The notes: generated by a model from the letters alone, not told the origin. A stretch of DNA of 64,000 bases from Morella rubra (GCA_003952965.2 CM025852.1:9399888-9463887), one strand, 5' to 3'; positions 34,568 through 47,923 are shown, counted from the stretch's first letter. Program-made: numbers and translations.

Positions 34568-37500
34568 CTATTCATCAGTGGAAGTGCTGTTTCTGCTGCT
34601 GCCAACCCAATACTGTTTGACAGCAACCAATATCTTCTCGGGCACCAGGGGCCCGTCCTCGTGATCCATCAATTTGGTATCCCATCTCATGCCTCCAGCT
34701 ATTTTCTTAACCTTGTTCAGAACATCAACTTCATCCCTCAAGATGACTGTCCCTTCAGGTCGCAAGATACGATCCATCTCCAGAAGGATGTCTTCCGGTT
34801 GGCACCTATTTGGATGCTCATTATCAGGATTTGAAGGTTGGAAACCTTCAGCATACTTTCAAAGATGCCAAAGCAAAACCAGACATACTTTCAGCATAAA
34901 GGAAGAAGAAGACAATGTGGCTTACCTTCTCTGGTACAAGCTGAATACACCACTAGCATGAATAAGATCATATGTCCTAGGGTAGGTAGAGAAGCCTTCA
35001 CACCTTCATAAAATTGCAAATGGAAATTGCATCAAGGTTCGAAAGCCATTTCCATTGTGATCAAGAAGGGACCTAGACATTAAGCATGCAAGGAAGAGTG
35101 AGAAATTCATAGGGACATACCAGTCATGATATATTCCAATTAGACCTCGCTCAAAAATTACACCTAAAGTGTTCTCAGCAATTGTAGGCACAACATTCAT
35201 CACCCAGGATTTTCGTGATTCAAGTGCTGCTGCAAATCCTCCAAGGCCTGCATTCATATCCATTACATTTCGGTACCTTGTGGTGCCAATCAATCTATTG
35301 ATCCTTTTGTATGTATTTAAACGTTTTCTCCAAAGTTTATTGTCCTCTTGGTAAGATTCAGCTGTAACCCCTTCAATGGATCCCTTAGCTATTCGAGGAG
35401 GGACCGCAAAAAGCCTAGCAGGAAACTTCTTCAACTCCCCTGCTACTTCATCCGTACTGCTTACCTTGGGAAAAGGAGTTATACATGTGCCCATTTTCTT
35501 GTACCTAGTATACGCCCAATGTTTAGAATACAGAAAAATAAAAATAAAAAAGAGGGAGAAGGATTATGAAATTACACAAAACATAATTTCTCTTAAATTG
35601 ATCAGTACTTCCAATTGAACAAGTATCTATCCATGGATGACAGGAGTAATTCTAATCACGATAACTCTGTGATCTTGTGATTTTAATAAGGGAGATTAGG
35701 AGCTAAATAGCTATTAATGATGAATGTAGTTTGACAAAGACATTGATATATTGTTCTACCTTGTTGCAAAAGGCTATTCCCAAGGATTCCTTTAAATTGG
35801 ATTAGAGATCTAAGCAACTAGATACCATGAGAGTCCAACAAAAGTTAAAAAGCAGTAAAACTCAAGTCCGATGCATGGCTAGAGTAATGTAACTCTACAT
35901 AGATTGCAGGTTCTTTTATACCTTTCTTGCCAAAACGAATTTCAAAGGAAATTCCTCCAATTAAATCCTTGCAGGGTCCAAGATAAACTTGGATTATGAA
36001 ATTACACAAAACATAATTTCTCTTAAATTGATCAGTACTTCCAATTGAACAAGTATCTATCCATGGATGACAGGAGTAATTCTAATCACGATAACTCTGT
36101 GATCTTGTGATTTTAATAAGGGAGATTAGGAGCTAAATAGCTATTAATGATGAATGTAGTTTGACAAAGACATTGATATATTGTTCTACCTTGTTGCAAA
36201 AGGCTATTCCCAAGGATTCCTTTAAATTGGATTAGAGATCTAAGCAACTAGATACCATGAGAGTCCAATCCAAAAGTTAAAAAGCAGTAAAACTCAAGTC
36301 CGATGCATGGCTAGAGTAATGTAACTCTACATAGATTGCAGGTTCTTTTATACCTTTCTTGCCAAAACGAATTTCAAAGGAAATTCCTCCAATTAAATCC
36401 TTGCAGGGTCCAAGATAAACTTGTTTAATCAAAAAATCGAATTTCCAGTCAAGTGATTGTGCGAGTATCAGTCCATATTGGCACCTATTGGGATGATATG
36501 GCCAATATAGGACAATCATCTCCTATACACTTCCAAGTGTCAAGTGAGTCTAATATATGTTGTATCCCACGTATCAGAAAGTCACTTGTCATACATACAA
36601 GTACTCCATCAAAAAAATGACGTCATGGGTACAAGATTATTCCCAACCTCAGCTTAAATGAGCGTGTGTTTGAGTCTCATAAAGTAAGAGGCATGACACA
36701 CACCCAGTCAGCCACCCACAGAGAGGCTTTATTGCCAATGCGTGCAATTGCTTCAATTAAAACGAAATGAGTGTTCCAAGAAAAGATGGCTATAGAAGCA
36801 TAGGGCACATCCAAACATCGGTAGTGGACTAATATAGTCTAAGTGGTTAACCAGAAAACCTTTTCTTCTTCCCGTTTGTGTAATCAGGATGAAGGGCAAA
36901 ACTTTCCTTCGAAAATTTCTTTTCTTCTTCTTTGATGACATTTCTTGCTCAGCAGATATCATAAATGGCTCTGCAGGATACGGTCAACAATTTTTTTAAA
37001 TTAGGGTGTCTAGTTGCTTGCACTTTCCAGTGTACCAGCCACAAAGACCTGCTTCTAAATCTGCCTGGCCCGTTGCTGGAGCAACCGAGTAAACCCAAAG
37101 CCTTTCATCTTAGTAGGATGTAACTATACATTTTCTTTTCCCAAACATCTATAAGATAACCTGAAGACTGTTGGAATGAAGTATTGATGCAATCATAGAA
37201 AAATTTCATATCTCTGACAGTAGAAATATGACAGCAACCAAGAAAAGATTTTCAGACATCGAGGACCATAACATGACGGCTGACGGATGAAGTGCCAAAG
37301 GTCCCATACAAATAACTAATTCATACCTCTAAGATCATATATGTCAGAGAAATTGTTATGATCTACATGACTAAAGTACGAAGAGAATCTTAGAGAGAAA
37401 TTTCGAGGAGATGAAACAATGGAGAAGGTGAGAAAGTAATGTGTTGGCTTATTATGACTGAACTCAAGTCCCTTCACTCGGGGAGTTAAACTAGGCCGAA

Positions 37501-40500
37501 AGATAAATCTTTTTTTCACAACTGGGCGTCCTTTACTTCTTCTTTTTTGATAAGTAAGTCAATCTTTATTAAAGAAAAAGAAAAGTTGACAGTACAAGAG
37601 ATTATACTGACAACAACTAGAGCATACAAGCTAAAAAACTTAAAAATCCGGAAAACCCACAAAAGGACATCCTAAAACCAAATTAACCCACAGAAAAAGA
37701 GAATGCAACATAGATTCCCCCAAACTAGCCAAAGACACAGCCTTGTCTTCAAAACATCTCCCATTCCTTTCCCTCCACAGACTCCACCATATGCAAGCAG
37801 GGATCATCTTCCAAATGGCCAACACAATTGGATCCCCAAACTTCCTCCTCCAACAAAGCAAAACATCCAACTGGGTGTCCTTTACACACAACGACCTCCT
37901 TCTAACATCTGACCATGATCAGATATTTAATACCCCCCAGTACTTGCTTAACAAATCTTGATAACATGTGTTCAACTCTAAACACCTGCTAGTATCTGGA
38001 TGACATTAGTCGAGGTTAGCTTTTGTTGCACTCCATCTTTTGTACAAAAAACAGCTTATCAAATTGGTGTATAGTCCGGTAACCAGTTCTTCTGATCATC
38101 CAGATGCTGAGACAGTTTTACTGTCATTGAAAGTCCAGATCACCAATAGTTTTTTGACCTGGAGCTTCCCCACTTAGACGTAGAAGGTTTTGATGACTCC
38201 GTGGACGTATAGTAGTTTTTTCTCAAACCTGAGCTTTCTCTTTTGTACAGTAGTTGCTTTCCTAAGCATCTAAACTTGTGCAGTAGTAGCAGTCCTATTA
38301 GCAACATGGATGAAACCATTCTTTGGCTAAAAAAATTGATAAGCTGTTTGTTATGTTCAGTAGTATGGCATGCAGAAGACCCTCCATAGTAACAAAAAGT
38401 TGGAATAGTTATTCCACCCCTTCCAAAATTTTCTATTGCACTTCAGATAATTACTATTGCTCCATTCGGTCTTCCATTCCCAGGCTATGACATCAATTTC
38501 TGTGGTTCCGAATTAAATAGAAAGAGAATCTTAGCAAGAGCAATTATAAATAGATGTAACGGTGCAGAAGGCGAGAACTTATAATTGGTTGAGTTGTTTC
38601 AAGGGAATCTGAAACTAGTCCTCCTTTTAGTCAATGAGTTGAACTTGGTGAAAATGTAAATCAGTACTCGTAACTGGAGGGTTCAATCCACAAAGTTTTC
38701 ACCTACTTAAGTAACAAATGACCGTGATGACATTTACTCATAACCCCTAATACTTGCCAAATCACAACATCTTGATAAGCTTTATTTAGATCCTCAACAA
38801 CTAAATGTCTTGCTAAAATTTTACTGTCTTAAACTAACTCAGAGAATCCTATGTAACTAGACAAGATATTCTCTTCTTGTAAAATAAACAAAGTACAAAT
38901 CCAATCAAGCAAATATTTTGCCTCAATAGAGGTCATAGAGTGTAGACTATTGAAGTACTAAACATGATATACAAGTAACAATCTGTACCTCTAGCTGCAA
39001 AAAACATCATCATCACCACTATATGTAACTAACTACAGTTGATGTGAATAGGAACTCACCATACATCATCAGCATCTTTTAATCTACATAAATTGTCCGA
39101 GTTTCTTCTGCAAGAGTTCGCATGTACTTTTTTTCTCCAGATCGCCATGTCTCCCTTCTCATACTTCTTTTCCCAGCAAAGAAGTTCAGCTAGCTCTTCA
39201 ATCTTTCTTTGCTCAGCCTTGAGTTCCTCCTTAGATCGTTTCCATGTTTGATAGTAGGTCTTCCAATTGATCGGAGGGCCAGACAGGATCCAGTATCCAC
39301 CAGGTCTAAGGACTCGGTCAACTTCCTTCATGTACATGCCATCTGCACACACAGGTTCAAATGGCAAAAGATCATCAACTTCACCAGGCACACAAAATTC
39401 TACTACCTTCAGCCCAAATTCAGAGACCCTCGTAATGATTGTTCACTGATAGCCAAAAGTGATGAATAAATATTCTCTGGAAATAGGGTATTTTATATGG
39501 TCCTGCTTTTCTAACATAAATTCTTCTTCCATAATACAACATATACAAACATCAATGCATGATAGTCAACCTAGATGATTGTCATTCCTAGAACTTACCA
39601 TTTGAAGTCCATGGTATCAAACACCGAGAGCACTGAGCCATGTCAAAGGCTCTTGACGGGTACGGAAGGCGTATTGATCCAAGAACTCCTATAACAGCAG
39701 GTACACCTCGCTCCAATGCAAATTGTACCTGTGCCTCATGATTGTCCCTTGGTGCAAAAGACATAGCCAATACATTTCTCTTCAGCAAGTATGCACCCCA
39801 GCTTGCAACCTGTATCATGGACAGAGTTATTTCTCCAGCAGCTATCACAAAATTGAAGAGCCAAATGGGAACAGATAGATTACAGCAGCGGATACAATTA
39901 AAAAAGAAGTCACTGCCACCATAGGTCTGATACAGAGAGAGAAAAAACCAAAACTTCATGTAGAGTTTGATAGTCATTCAAAAGTATAAAATTAAATTTT
40001 TCATTTGAAAACTTGCAAACAAAAAACCACATTCTTATTGATAGATTAAAACCACAAAGAAAGGAAAAACCATATATCATCTGCTCTAGAATAGTGCCTA
40101 GAAGATTAACATTCAGGAGCATAAAGCTAATGCTGACACCCAAATTTCAATGAAGATACATCAACCAATTGTTTCAGGCCTCAGTTCAGTGACGGAGTGT
40201 TAGAACGACATCGAGACAGACATTAAGTATTAGCATGACTGTCTAACAAATTCCAAGTGAAATAGAGAGGAAGAGGCCAATTCAGAGAAGTGTTCCACCC
40301 CTGTCGACAGGTAGACTTTGGAGTGCTCTGAATTCTTGAGCATAGTTTCAAAACAGAAAGACAATAGCCATCCACGTGTGTCTGTGGGCGTGCACATGCC
40401 CATGCATGTGTATCAGATCACTTAGAAAAGAAAAGCAAAAATACAAAACAATGTGGTCTAGACCAGCTAAAGGGAGAAGGAAAAAAAAACAGGAGGAGGC

Positions 40501-41248
40501 GGGGGGAGACAAAAAGAAAGGCTATATAGAATACTAAACTATGAGGAAGATCATGTGCATACAAGTAGACACTGACAATAAATCATAACCGTGAATTGAA
40601 TGGTGAACATACTCCGCAACCAGTATCCAGTGCTGTCCTGACAGAGCCATCTGCTATTGGAATGACTGATGCAAGTTCCTCAATATATGCATCCGCTCCT
40701 TGAGGGAACATTGTTCCTCCACCTGGAAATTTGAACACGTCTCCCTTGAACTGCACCCAATTCTGGACGGCCTTCTCAACTGTTAGGCTTTTGAAAGGAA
40801 CATTAGCATAGTGGACATAGTCACGGCTTTTAGGCCAGGGAAATGGGGTCGTGTAATCTTTGGGTGCAGGAATAAGACAATGCAATTTTTCCTCATCTGG
40901 AGGGCAATGCCTTTCCCTGTATATCATATTTTCCCTTGGGAATTTCATTGCTCTATCTTGTTCTTGGCAAGGAGTATAATCCTTGTATCGGACATCACAT
41001 GGCTTGAACACTTTGGCTTTAGGTCCGGAAGGTTCAATAATTTGAACTATATTGTGATGAGCCTCAAAATTTAAGTCGGTAAAGGTGTTGCAATCTGTCT
41101 GCCTGGTTATTTCCAAAGCAATTGCATCCCCTTTTCCAAAGCCACTCTTCTGCCATGCTCCCAAAAGGTAAAAGAAACAGCTGAGACCAATAACAACAAA
41201 TAACAACGGGCGTTTTCTGTGACCAGGTGAGTTATGCTTAGGCCCCAT
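34568..41248 (-). CDS. PMT14: Probable methyltransferase PMT14-like (DUF248 family)
   Basis: The coding exons, in reading order, are 41248-40613, 39809-39599, 39342-39060, 35504-35121, 35003-34926 and 34805-34568. All junctions follow GT-AG, and they sum to 1830 bp, or 609 residues, the usual length of the family. The protein starts [14 protein letters not shown], has one membrane anchor at residues about 13-34 ([18 protein letters not shown]), then a lumenal catalytic part. Two SAM-binding glycine motifs are visible: [15 protein letters not shown] and [15 protein letters not shown]. Other family blocks are [42 protein letters not shown] and [19 protein letters not shown]. Members are type II Golgi proteins linked to cell-wall polysaccharide methylation; the exact substrate is not shown by sequence. 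The orthology to Arabidopsis PMT14 is from memory of its sequence. Confidence 0.93.
35561..36422 (+). repeat. Tandem duplication, 430 bp and 432 bp copies
   Basis: Copy one is 35561-35990 and copy two is 35991-36422, head to tail, both starting ggattatgaaattacac. By eye the only difference is caacaaaag versus caatccaaaag. Such identity implies a very recent event, or a fault in assembly. Confidence 0.93.
37537..37868 (-). mobile_element. 5'-truncated LINE fragment in the PMT intron
   Basis: On the minus strand it encodes [20 protein letters not shown], matching the region near the end of plant LINE ORF2. It ends in cttacttatcaaaaaagaag (37537-37556), a LINE 3' tail. The flanks aactgggcgtcctttac (37520-37536) and aactgggtgtcctttac (37869-37885) form a 17-bp duplication with one difference. 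Confidence 0.75.
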
Positions 41249-42420
41249 GATTAGATTGGGGAAGTTCCTTGAAACCTACTGCATTATGCAGAAACATTAG
41301 GAAGCGATAACTTCAGAAACAAATAAGTATCATTAATGGTTGACTCCTCGAGAGCTAAATAATAATATTAACCTTCAAGAAAAAATCCATTCAGATTCAA
41401 CCAACTCAGTAATGGATAAATCAATGAATGAAGAAATCAAGAAGGAATCAAGAACTTGTTGTTTCCTATCCTTTTTCCCAGATTTTCAGATTTTTTTTTT
41501 TTAAAAAAAAAAATTCCTGGCTTAGTGGTAAGATATAAATGTCTATCTAATCTTAACAAAATGAATAAATCTATGAATGAAAGTGGAAGAAATGAATTAT
41601 AATTCCCCTTTTGGTTAACTCTGTGGTTTATGAGCGCAAAAATGGAAACTTGCATCGGTTATTTTCACACTGTGTTAATGGTACGCCAATTCTCGTTGTT
41701 ATAATAAATAGCATTAAAACAAGGGGAGGCATAATCAAGATTTGCTAGGAAACCAATTCTTATTGCCATGTATGCTCGAAAACAACAAAAGGAACATCTG
41801 TTTCTTCGTTCAACAAGTCGTTACTGGGATTTACAAACCACAAACACTAAAACTAAAAACAAGCACGCAAACCTCTCGGGCGTCAAAATAATTCAAGTAA
41901 TTCCTCTATAAACGAAAAAGATCACGACGTAAACTTGAACTCAAACTGAACAACTGATGAATAACTCCATCAAATCTGACATCTGTGAGCCCAAAGAACC
42001 AAAGAGAGCATCATAACCAAGCAGGAAAACCAAAGCGAAACTTAAGTAAATGCCTTCGGACTTCATCTTTCCTTTTGGATAAATGTAAATGCACTGTCTT
42101 CGGCATACCCAAAAAGAGGAAATAAGAAAGGTTTACAAAACAAGTGCGTAGATCTTTTGGTAATACAGAGTAAGGCAAAAAACAAAAACAAAAATAAGGA
42201 AGCATAAAACCACTTCACGTACTTCAGCTGGGAAAAGAGGAGCGCTCTTCAGTGGATCCAACGAGAAGACTATTTCATGTCCAGCTACTAAGCTGAAGCT
42301 CTCTCTCACACACACGCTCACTCTAAGATCCCTCCCTCCCAAACGCTCCAAAAAGGTCGGTGAGTCCCCCTGAGAGAGAGACAGGGATAGTGAGTGTTTT
42401 GCAAAGTAACAGAGGGAATG
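41249..42420 (-). promoter_or_regulatory. PMT 5' UTR, likely UTR intron and promoter
   Basis: On the minus strand a good donor (cagctgaa|gtacgtg) lies at 42222, and acceptors lie at about 41281 or 41270, shortly before the ATG at 41248. This suggests a non-coding first exon near 42223-42400 and a UTR intron of about 0.95 kb. CT-rich text (ctctctctcacacac on the plus strand, 42298-42315) is near the presumed start site. The exact start is not visible. Confidence 0.45.
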
Positions 42421-42951
42421 TTAAGCTAAACAGATACGTATGTAATTAGGAGCTAGTTGTTGTGGTTAAGTTTTCTTTTTCTTTTCTTTTGTTTTTTTTC
42501 CACTCTCGCTCCGATCAGTTAATTAGGAGCCATGGAAATAAGTTCTCCAATAGTTACTAGAGCACATGGAGTTCTTTGTTTTATAGGTAGAGCACTGAGC
42601 ACAGGTAGTTCATAGTTGGGAATAGCAAGAGTGGTGACAGAGTAGACCTTGGGATGACTCTTTTAACTCGATCCCTTTTAACGACTTGGAATTATCCGCC
42701 GACAGATCTATCGTCTTCCCCAGAAATGGAATCTCACTATTTGGGCCCACTTGCCGTTATTCTTCTTTAAGCTTTTAGGAAGGTTATTTGGTAGCACTGT
42801 CAATAAAGTTACCTATAGATCTATAGGTTTGTCTCCACCGTTGGAAAAAAAATCCGCCGACACCGACACCACACGGCTCAACCCGGTTACCTCGGGTTCG
42901 GGTTTCTAAACATAAATTCCGAGGAAATTAGGTTCTGTTTCGGGCTAACAG
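42421..42951. other. Intergenic DNA, no gene seen
   Basis: I see no gene. From about 42880 the text is rich in acccgg and gggttcggg phrases like those in the minisatellite further right. Confidence 0.4.
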
Positions 42952-43316
42952 TAGTCGAGGGCTGCAAAATCGGAAATTCGGTCCGGTTTTTTTGGATCGG
43001 ACCGGACCGAATTTTCGATTATACATAAATAGTAGGATCAGACCGGACCACTTATAAGTGGTCCGTCTGGTCTAATGCGGTGCAGTCCAGACCACTTAAG
43101 TGGTGCGGACCGGTTTCATTTTTTCATTTTTTTTTAATTTTTTTCATATTTTTAGGTTAATTTTAAAGGAAAATGTTAAAATGCAGAGTTTTAGTTTAAG
43201 TTAAAACTAAATTTTTTAAATTTTTAATTTATATTAAAAATATAAAAATATATATTTTTTATTTATATTAATAAATGCGGTCCGATCCAATCTGCGGTCC
43301 AATTTTGTTAGCCCTA
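42952..43316. mobile_element. Small hAT-like MITE, 365 bp
   Basis: The left end reads gagggctgcaaaatcgg and the reverse complement of the right end reads tagggctaacaaaattgg. The flanks gctaacag (42944-42951) and gctaatac (43317-43324) match at 7 of 8 bases. The interior has gtccggtc-type repeats and a small fold-back around ccacttataagtgg. No coding DNA is seen. Confidence 0.55.
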
Positions 43317-43782
43317 GCTAATACCTAATATTTATGTTTTTCTCTTATCACTATGGTGAAACAGCGCCATTTTGCTTCTTTTAATGGTTTTTTTTTTTGT
43401 AACCCGACCCAAACCGAATTGTACCATTTGAAAATCGGGTCGGATTTGACAACCCTAATGTCGACTTTGCCCACTCCTAATTGTCTCATCAATAGTACAG
43501 ATAACTGTGGCACTGTCTGAAATAGGTGCACAAGTTCTCATTCGATGAGAATCAAACAAGAGCGTCCGTTTCTTTTTCTGTAAAAGCACTTTTTTTTTTA
43601 AGCAGTTTTTAATGCATTATGTTTTAATAAATTATTTTAATTTTTTATTTAGTTGTTATATTAAATATATTTTTTAATATTTTTGACTTATGTTATATTT
43701 TTATAATTTTATATGATTAATAAACTTAATTTTTAACATCAATTTGAAATAAAATAAAATAAAGTTTCAGAGAGTAAGGGTT
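43317..43782. other. AT-rich intergenic DNA
   Basis: I see no gene. The stretch is strongly AT-rich with poly-T runs. Confidence 0.4.
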
Positions 43783-44600
43783 GGGTTCTTTTGAATATTT
43801 TGGTTTCGAGTTAGAAACTCAAACGTTAACCTGTTTTTCTTTGGGTTCGTGTTTTAAAACCCAACCTCGACCCCGAAAAAAGTTAAAATCGTTGGGGTCG
43901 GGTTCCTTTGAATGCTTGGATTTCGGGTTAGAGACGTGAACGTGAACCTAATTTTTCTTAAATCCTGTTTCAAAATCCGACTTTGACCCCCAAAACTAAA
44001 ATCATCAAGGTCGGGTTCTTTTGAATACTTTAGTTTCGAGTTACAGACCCGAACACAAACTTGATTTTTCTCGGGTTCATGTTCCAAAATCCGACCCTAA
44101 CCCGAAAAAAATAAAAACCGTCGGGGTCAGGTTCTTTTGAATGATTTAGTTTCAGGTTAGAGAAGCGAACACAAAGATGATTTTTCTCAAGTTCAAGTTC
44201 ATACTATAAATCTCGCGTGTCTCTCTTTTGAATTCCTCAAGTTGTTTTTTTGAAATATGACTTTGAATGGTTTCAGTTAGTTCTCTTCATGGTTAAAGAG
44301 TGGGGTTTGGAACCCAAACCTATGATCCTTTTCTGGTTTTCATGTTTCAAAACCCGACCCCAACCCCGAAAAAAGTTAAAACTGTCAGGTCGTGTTCTTT
44401 TAAATGATTTAGTTTCAGGTTAAAGACTGGAAGACGAATGTGATTTTTCTCGGATTCATGTTTCAAAACTTGACCCCAAAAAAAGCCAAAGCCATCGAGA
44501 TCGGGTTCTTTTGAATGATTTAGTTTCGAGTTAGAGATCCGAATATGAACTTGATTTTTCTCAGGTTCATGTTTCAAAACCCGACCCTGACCACGATGTA
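43783..44600 (+). repeat. Minisatellite with 111-117-bp units
   Basis: Units start with gggttcttttgaat at 43783, 43900, 44013, 44129, 44392 and 44503, with a disordered stretch at 44170-44340. Each unit carries ttcgggttagaga, tgatttttctcgggttc and ttcaaaacccgacccc. The units are diverged, so the array is not very young. Minus-strand frames within it are by-products of the repeat. Confidence 0.8.
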
Positions 44601-45950
44601 ACCCGACTAGTTTGGGTTGAACCGGGTCAGTTTCAAGTCAAGTGGTCGTGTCGATTGGTTTTTTGCCAACCCTAAGACTAGGAGAGGCAGGTAAAAAAAA
44701 AAGAATCACTAGTTTCAAAAAATAAACCACTTTCAAGAAAGTTGAGCTATTTTTTACGATTAACCAAATTGAGTTTTGGTTGACCGTATTTTACGAGACT
44801 ACCCAGACAGTTGAATGTATGGAAAGTACTTTTCAAAAAGTAAAATACTGCAGAACAAATGGAACCCTAAGTGAAGAGTCGCGGAAATGATGAATACTTC
44901 ACTAGAATTTATCTATACATTAGTTGGGTCCACTCCATGTGCGCCTACCGTGTAGGATTTCCTTTGGTATTAAAAAAAAATGTAAAGGGAATTAACATAA
45001 CAAATACTCTAGTTAAAGAGTTAGTTTGATGGGTCTCACGCTAGCCTCTCCAGATTTTTCAGTACCTTCTTCGTACATTAGGTGGGTTAATGAATGTGGG
45101 CCTACATTTCCCTGGTTCAAAAAAACTATATAAAGGAAGTTGATTTATACTTGGTTGAATAGTTGGTTCTTATTAGATGATAAATACATAGGTAGTCTTT
45201 TAGTGGATTAATGGGGGAACATCATAGTATGCCTCATATTTATGGCAAAAGTTAATAAGCTCCCTTTAAGTTTCAATTTATTTTATTATGTCCCTCATTT
45301 TTCAAAAATAATCAATTCTCGCTCTATATTTGATTTGGTCGTTAAACCACATGAAAAATTATCAAAATACCCTCCAAGACGAAATTTTCTAAAAATATTG
45401 AAAATATATATATGTATATTAAGGTAATACTTTTCAAATAAAAATGTAAAAAAATTGTATTTTATTTTTATTTATTTTCTAATTTATTTTAGAGAAGCAT
45501 TTTTGTCGATCCACATCACTATTGATCGAACGGAGGGTGAAGATTGATCGTTTTTGAAACATAAGGGAATAAGAAAATAAATTGAAACTTAAGGGGGGCT
45601 ATTTAGCCTATAATATGGGGGCGTACTATGATGTTTCCCTATTAATAATATAATATGTAGATACATTACTAAATCTAAAAGTTTAAACTTATAGATTTGA
45701 GCTCAACTATGTTATATTAAACATATTTGCCCTCCTCTCTTCAGGTCTCCCTTCTAGGATCCGCGTCTCGTGTTTCGTCTTGCACAACTTATTAGCTATG
45801 CTCTCTCTAAAGTGTCTTTTTCGATCTTAAAACTTTCTCAATCCAATACCACTTTTTGGAGAGAAATTCACTTGGAGAGTCTTGTAATGGGCTTATGATA
45901 TAACATGTAGAATGTCACTTGACCTAAAAGCTTAAGCCTATAGATTATAT
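44601..45950. other. Intergenic DNA, no gene seen
   Basis: I see no gene. Text at about 45220-45640 (catagtatgcctcat ... gcgtactatgatg) may be a further small fold-back element, with its ends reading as complements of each other. Confidence 0.35.
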
Positions 45951-46412
45951 TTAGGCTTAATTAGTCCACTAGTCTTGGTGTATGACCAGATCTCAAACTG
46001 GTTTCTAGAGTTTATTTCGTTCAATACTTGTCCCTCAAGAATCCTGTGTGCCCTAGAGTGATCATTCCGTTAATTCAATTGGTCTCGTTAACGTAATAAA
46101 TCTCATGTGACTAACGGAGATACGTCACCACCAATCACAAGCAGTCACGTGTCTTCAAGTTACTCAGAGATGTGTTGTCTTTACAAAAGACTTGTCCAGC
46201 ATGACATCAGGAGCTATCATTTTAGGTCTAAACGGCATAGACAATTTGATATGAATTTAAAATGAATAATCAGCAGGTTCAACTTGATAATTTAAGTAAC
46301 ATGGGAACAAATGACACAAAGTATCCCCAAGGACTAGTATAGGACGAAAAAAACCCTAGAGACCAGTTTGGGATCAGGTCATATCCTAGGGGCCAGTGAA
46401 CTAATAAGTCTT
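45951..46412. mobile_element. MITE with long imperfect inverted ends, about 460 bp
   Basis: The left end (aggcttaattagtccactag...gtatgacc) and the reverse complement of the right end (aagacttattagttcactgg...atatgacc) match along about 90 bp. The interior has no coding DNA. The target duplication is unclear. A one-armed relative lies at 3330-3660. Confidence 0.65.
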
Positions 46413-47390
46413 ATATGTAATCACCCACACTTTTGACCTCTTTTCAATGCGGACTCAATTTGTTCACACTCTCGTATGTGTATATTCAACTCGGGAAGAA
46501 AAACACTTGGAAAAGCCTTTTAGTGAGTTAAGATATTACTCAATCTAAAAGCTTAAACTTATAAGTCTATTTATAACTATACTGTATTAATAACCCACAT
46601 TTGTGACCTATTAATTTTTAATATAAGACTCAACTTGATTACACTCTCCTACAGGCATATTCAATCACAAGTGTCCGGAATTTTTCATTATTCTTACACC
46701 TAAATCACTGCATTTTTTCAATTAGGCTAAATTCGTGTGCGTAACAATCAAGTGGAATGAACTTTGCCAATAAAGGAACGTGCTGAACCAAAAAAAAGAA
46801 GAAGAAAAAAGCCTTTGATGTTCTCCTTTTGGACATCTTTATAAAAATGTTGAGCATCAACGAATAAAAAATAAAAAAAATTCTCTTTGTCACGCACCAA
46901 GAAGAGAACACTGCTTCAGGAGAGAGGAGGCCGAAATATGTCAAAACTGATCGTTCCTCATCCTTACAAAAAAAAGAAATTGTATTTTTCTTAAACTGAA
47001 TGGTCGGGCCTATACCACAAAAAGAAAAAAAAAGGATGGTATAGCCCCAGAGAACGGGAATTTATTCTGCCCCCATGATGAGAAACTCTAGGCCCTGGGG
47101 TCCTTTCATGTTAAAGGGCACTCTGGCCCCCAACCCCCCACATGGATGTTTGTGGGGGTTCTACTTTTCCTTGGCATGTGAGGTGCATTAATTGGCATCT
47201 CTGGCTTAGCACGTGGGAAAAAAAAAAAGTTGGACCTTTTTGGGAGGCTTTTATCCTACCATATGAGTGAACCTACAAACAAGAGGCGTCCTTTTTTTTT
47301 TTTTTTTTCTTTCTTTCAAAAGAGGCGTCTAAATGATCAGGAATGGGACTATACTGTCAGTAAATGCCCGGATAGAGATCATTTATTTAA
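46413..47390. other. Intergenic DNA, no gene seen
   Basis: I see no gene or bounded repeat apart from homopolymer runs. Confidence 0.4.
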
Positions 47391-47914
47391 GGGAAATTTA
47401 TAAATATTATACAAAATTTTAACCACTTTTTAAAAAATTTATTGAGTTTTAAAAAATTTTAAAAAATTCACTAGGTTTATCATTTTGGTATAAAAATTCA
47501 CTGAACCCAACGCCGTTAGACCGGTTTAACGGAAAATTCATCCCGTCCAATCATACTGTGACACGTGTCCTTAAATAAATAAAAAATTTAAAATAAATTA
47601 AAATTAATAAAAAACATAATTAATTTTTTTTAAAAAAAAAAAAATTGAAAGGAGAATTTTTTTTCAATTTTTTTTTTTTTAAAAAATTAATTATGTTTTT
47701 TATTAATTTTAATTTATTTTAAATTTTTTATTTATTTAAGGACACGTGTCACAGTATGATTGGACGGGATGAATTTTCCGTTAAACCGGTCTAACGGCGT
47801 TGGGTTCAGTGAATTTTTATACTAAAATGATAAACCTAGTGAATTTTTTGAAATTTTTTAAAACTCATTTTTTTAAAAAGTCGTTAAAACCTATGTGGTA
47901 TTTATAAATTTCCC
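47391..47914. mobile_element. Fold-back element, 524 bp, almost a full palindrome
   Basis: Two arms of about 245 bp (gggaaatttataaat ... and complement) surround a centre of only a few tens of bases near 47640-47670. The flanks are a perfect 9-bp duplication, TTTATTTAA (47382-47390 and 47915-47923), so it belongs with Mutator-type MITEs. A transcript would form a long hairpin. Confidence 0.88.
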
Positions 47915-47923
47915 TTTATTTAA

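Larger units (their letters stand above)
35505..39059 (-). other. Large third intron of the PMT gene
   Basis: This 3555-bp intron is far larger than the other four (121 to 803 bp). Its size is due partly to a 430-bp tandem duplication (35561-36422) and a LINE fragment (37537-37868). No exon-like coding text was seen inside. Confidence 0.85.

Noticed and set aside
43854-44577. Two similar minus-strand reading frames of about 76 residues, rich in EPEKNQV and SKEPDLD
   Set aside because: They are translations of the minisatellite units; the repeat explains their similarity and there is no sign of gene structure.
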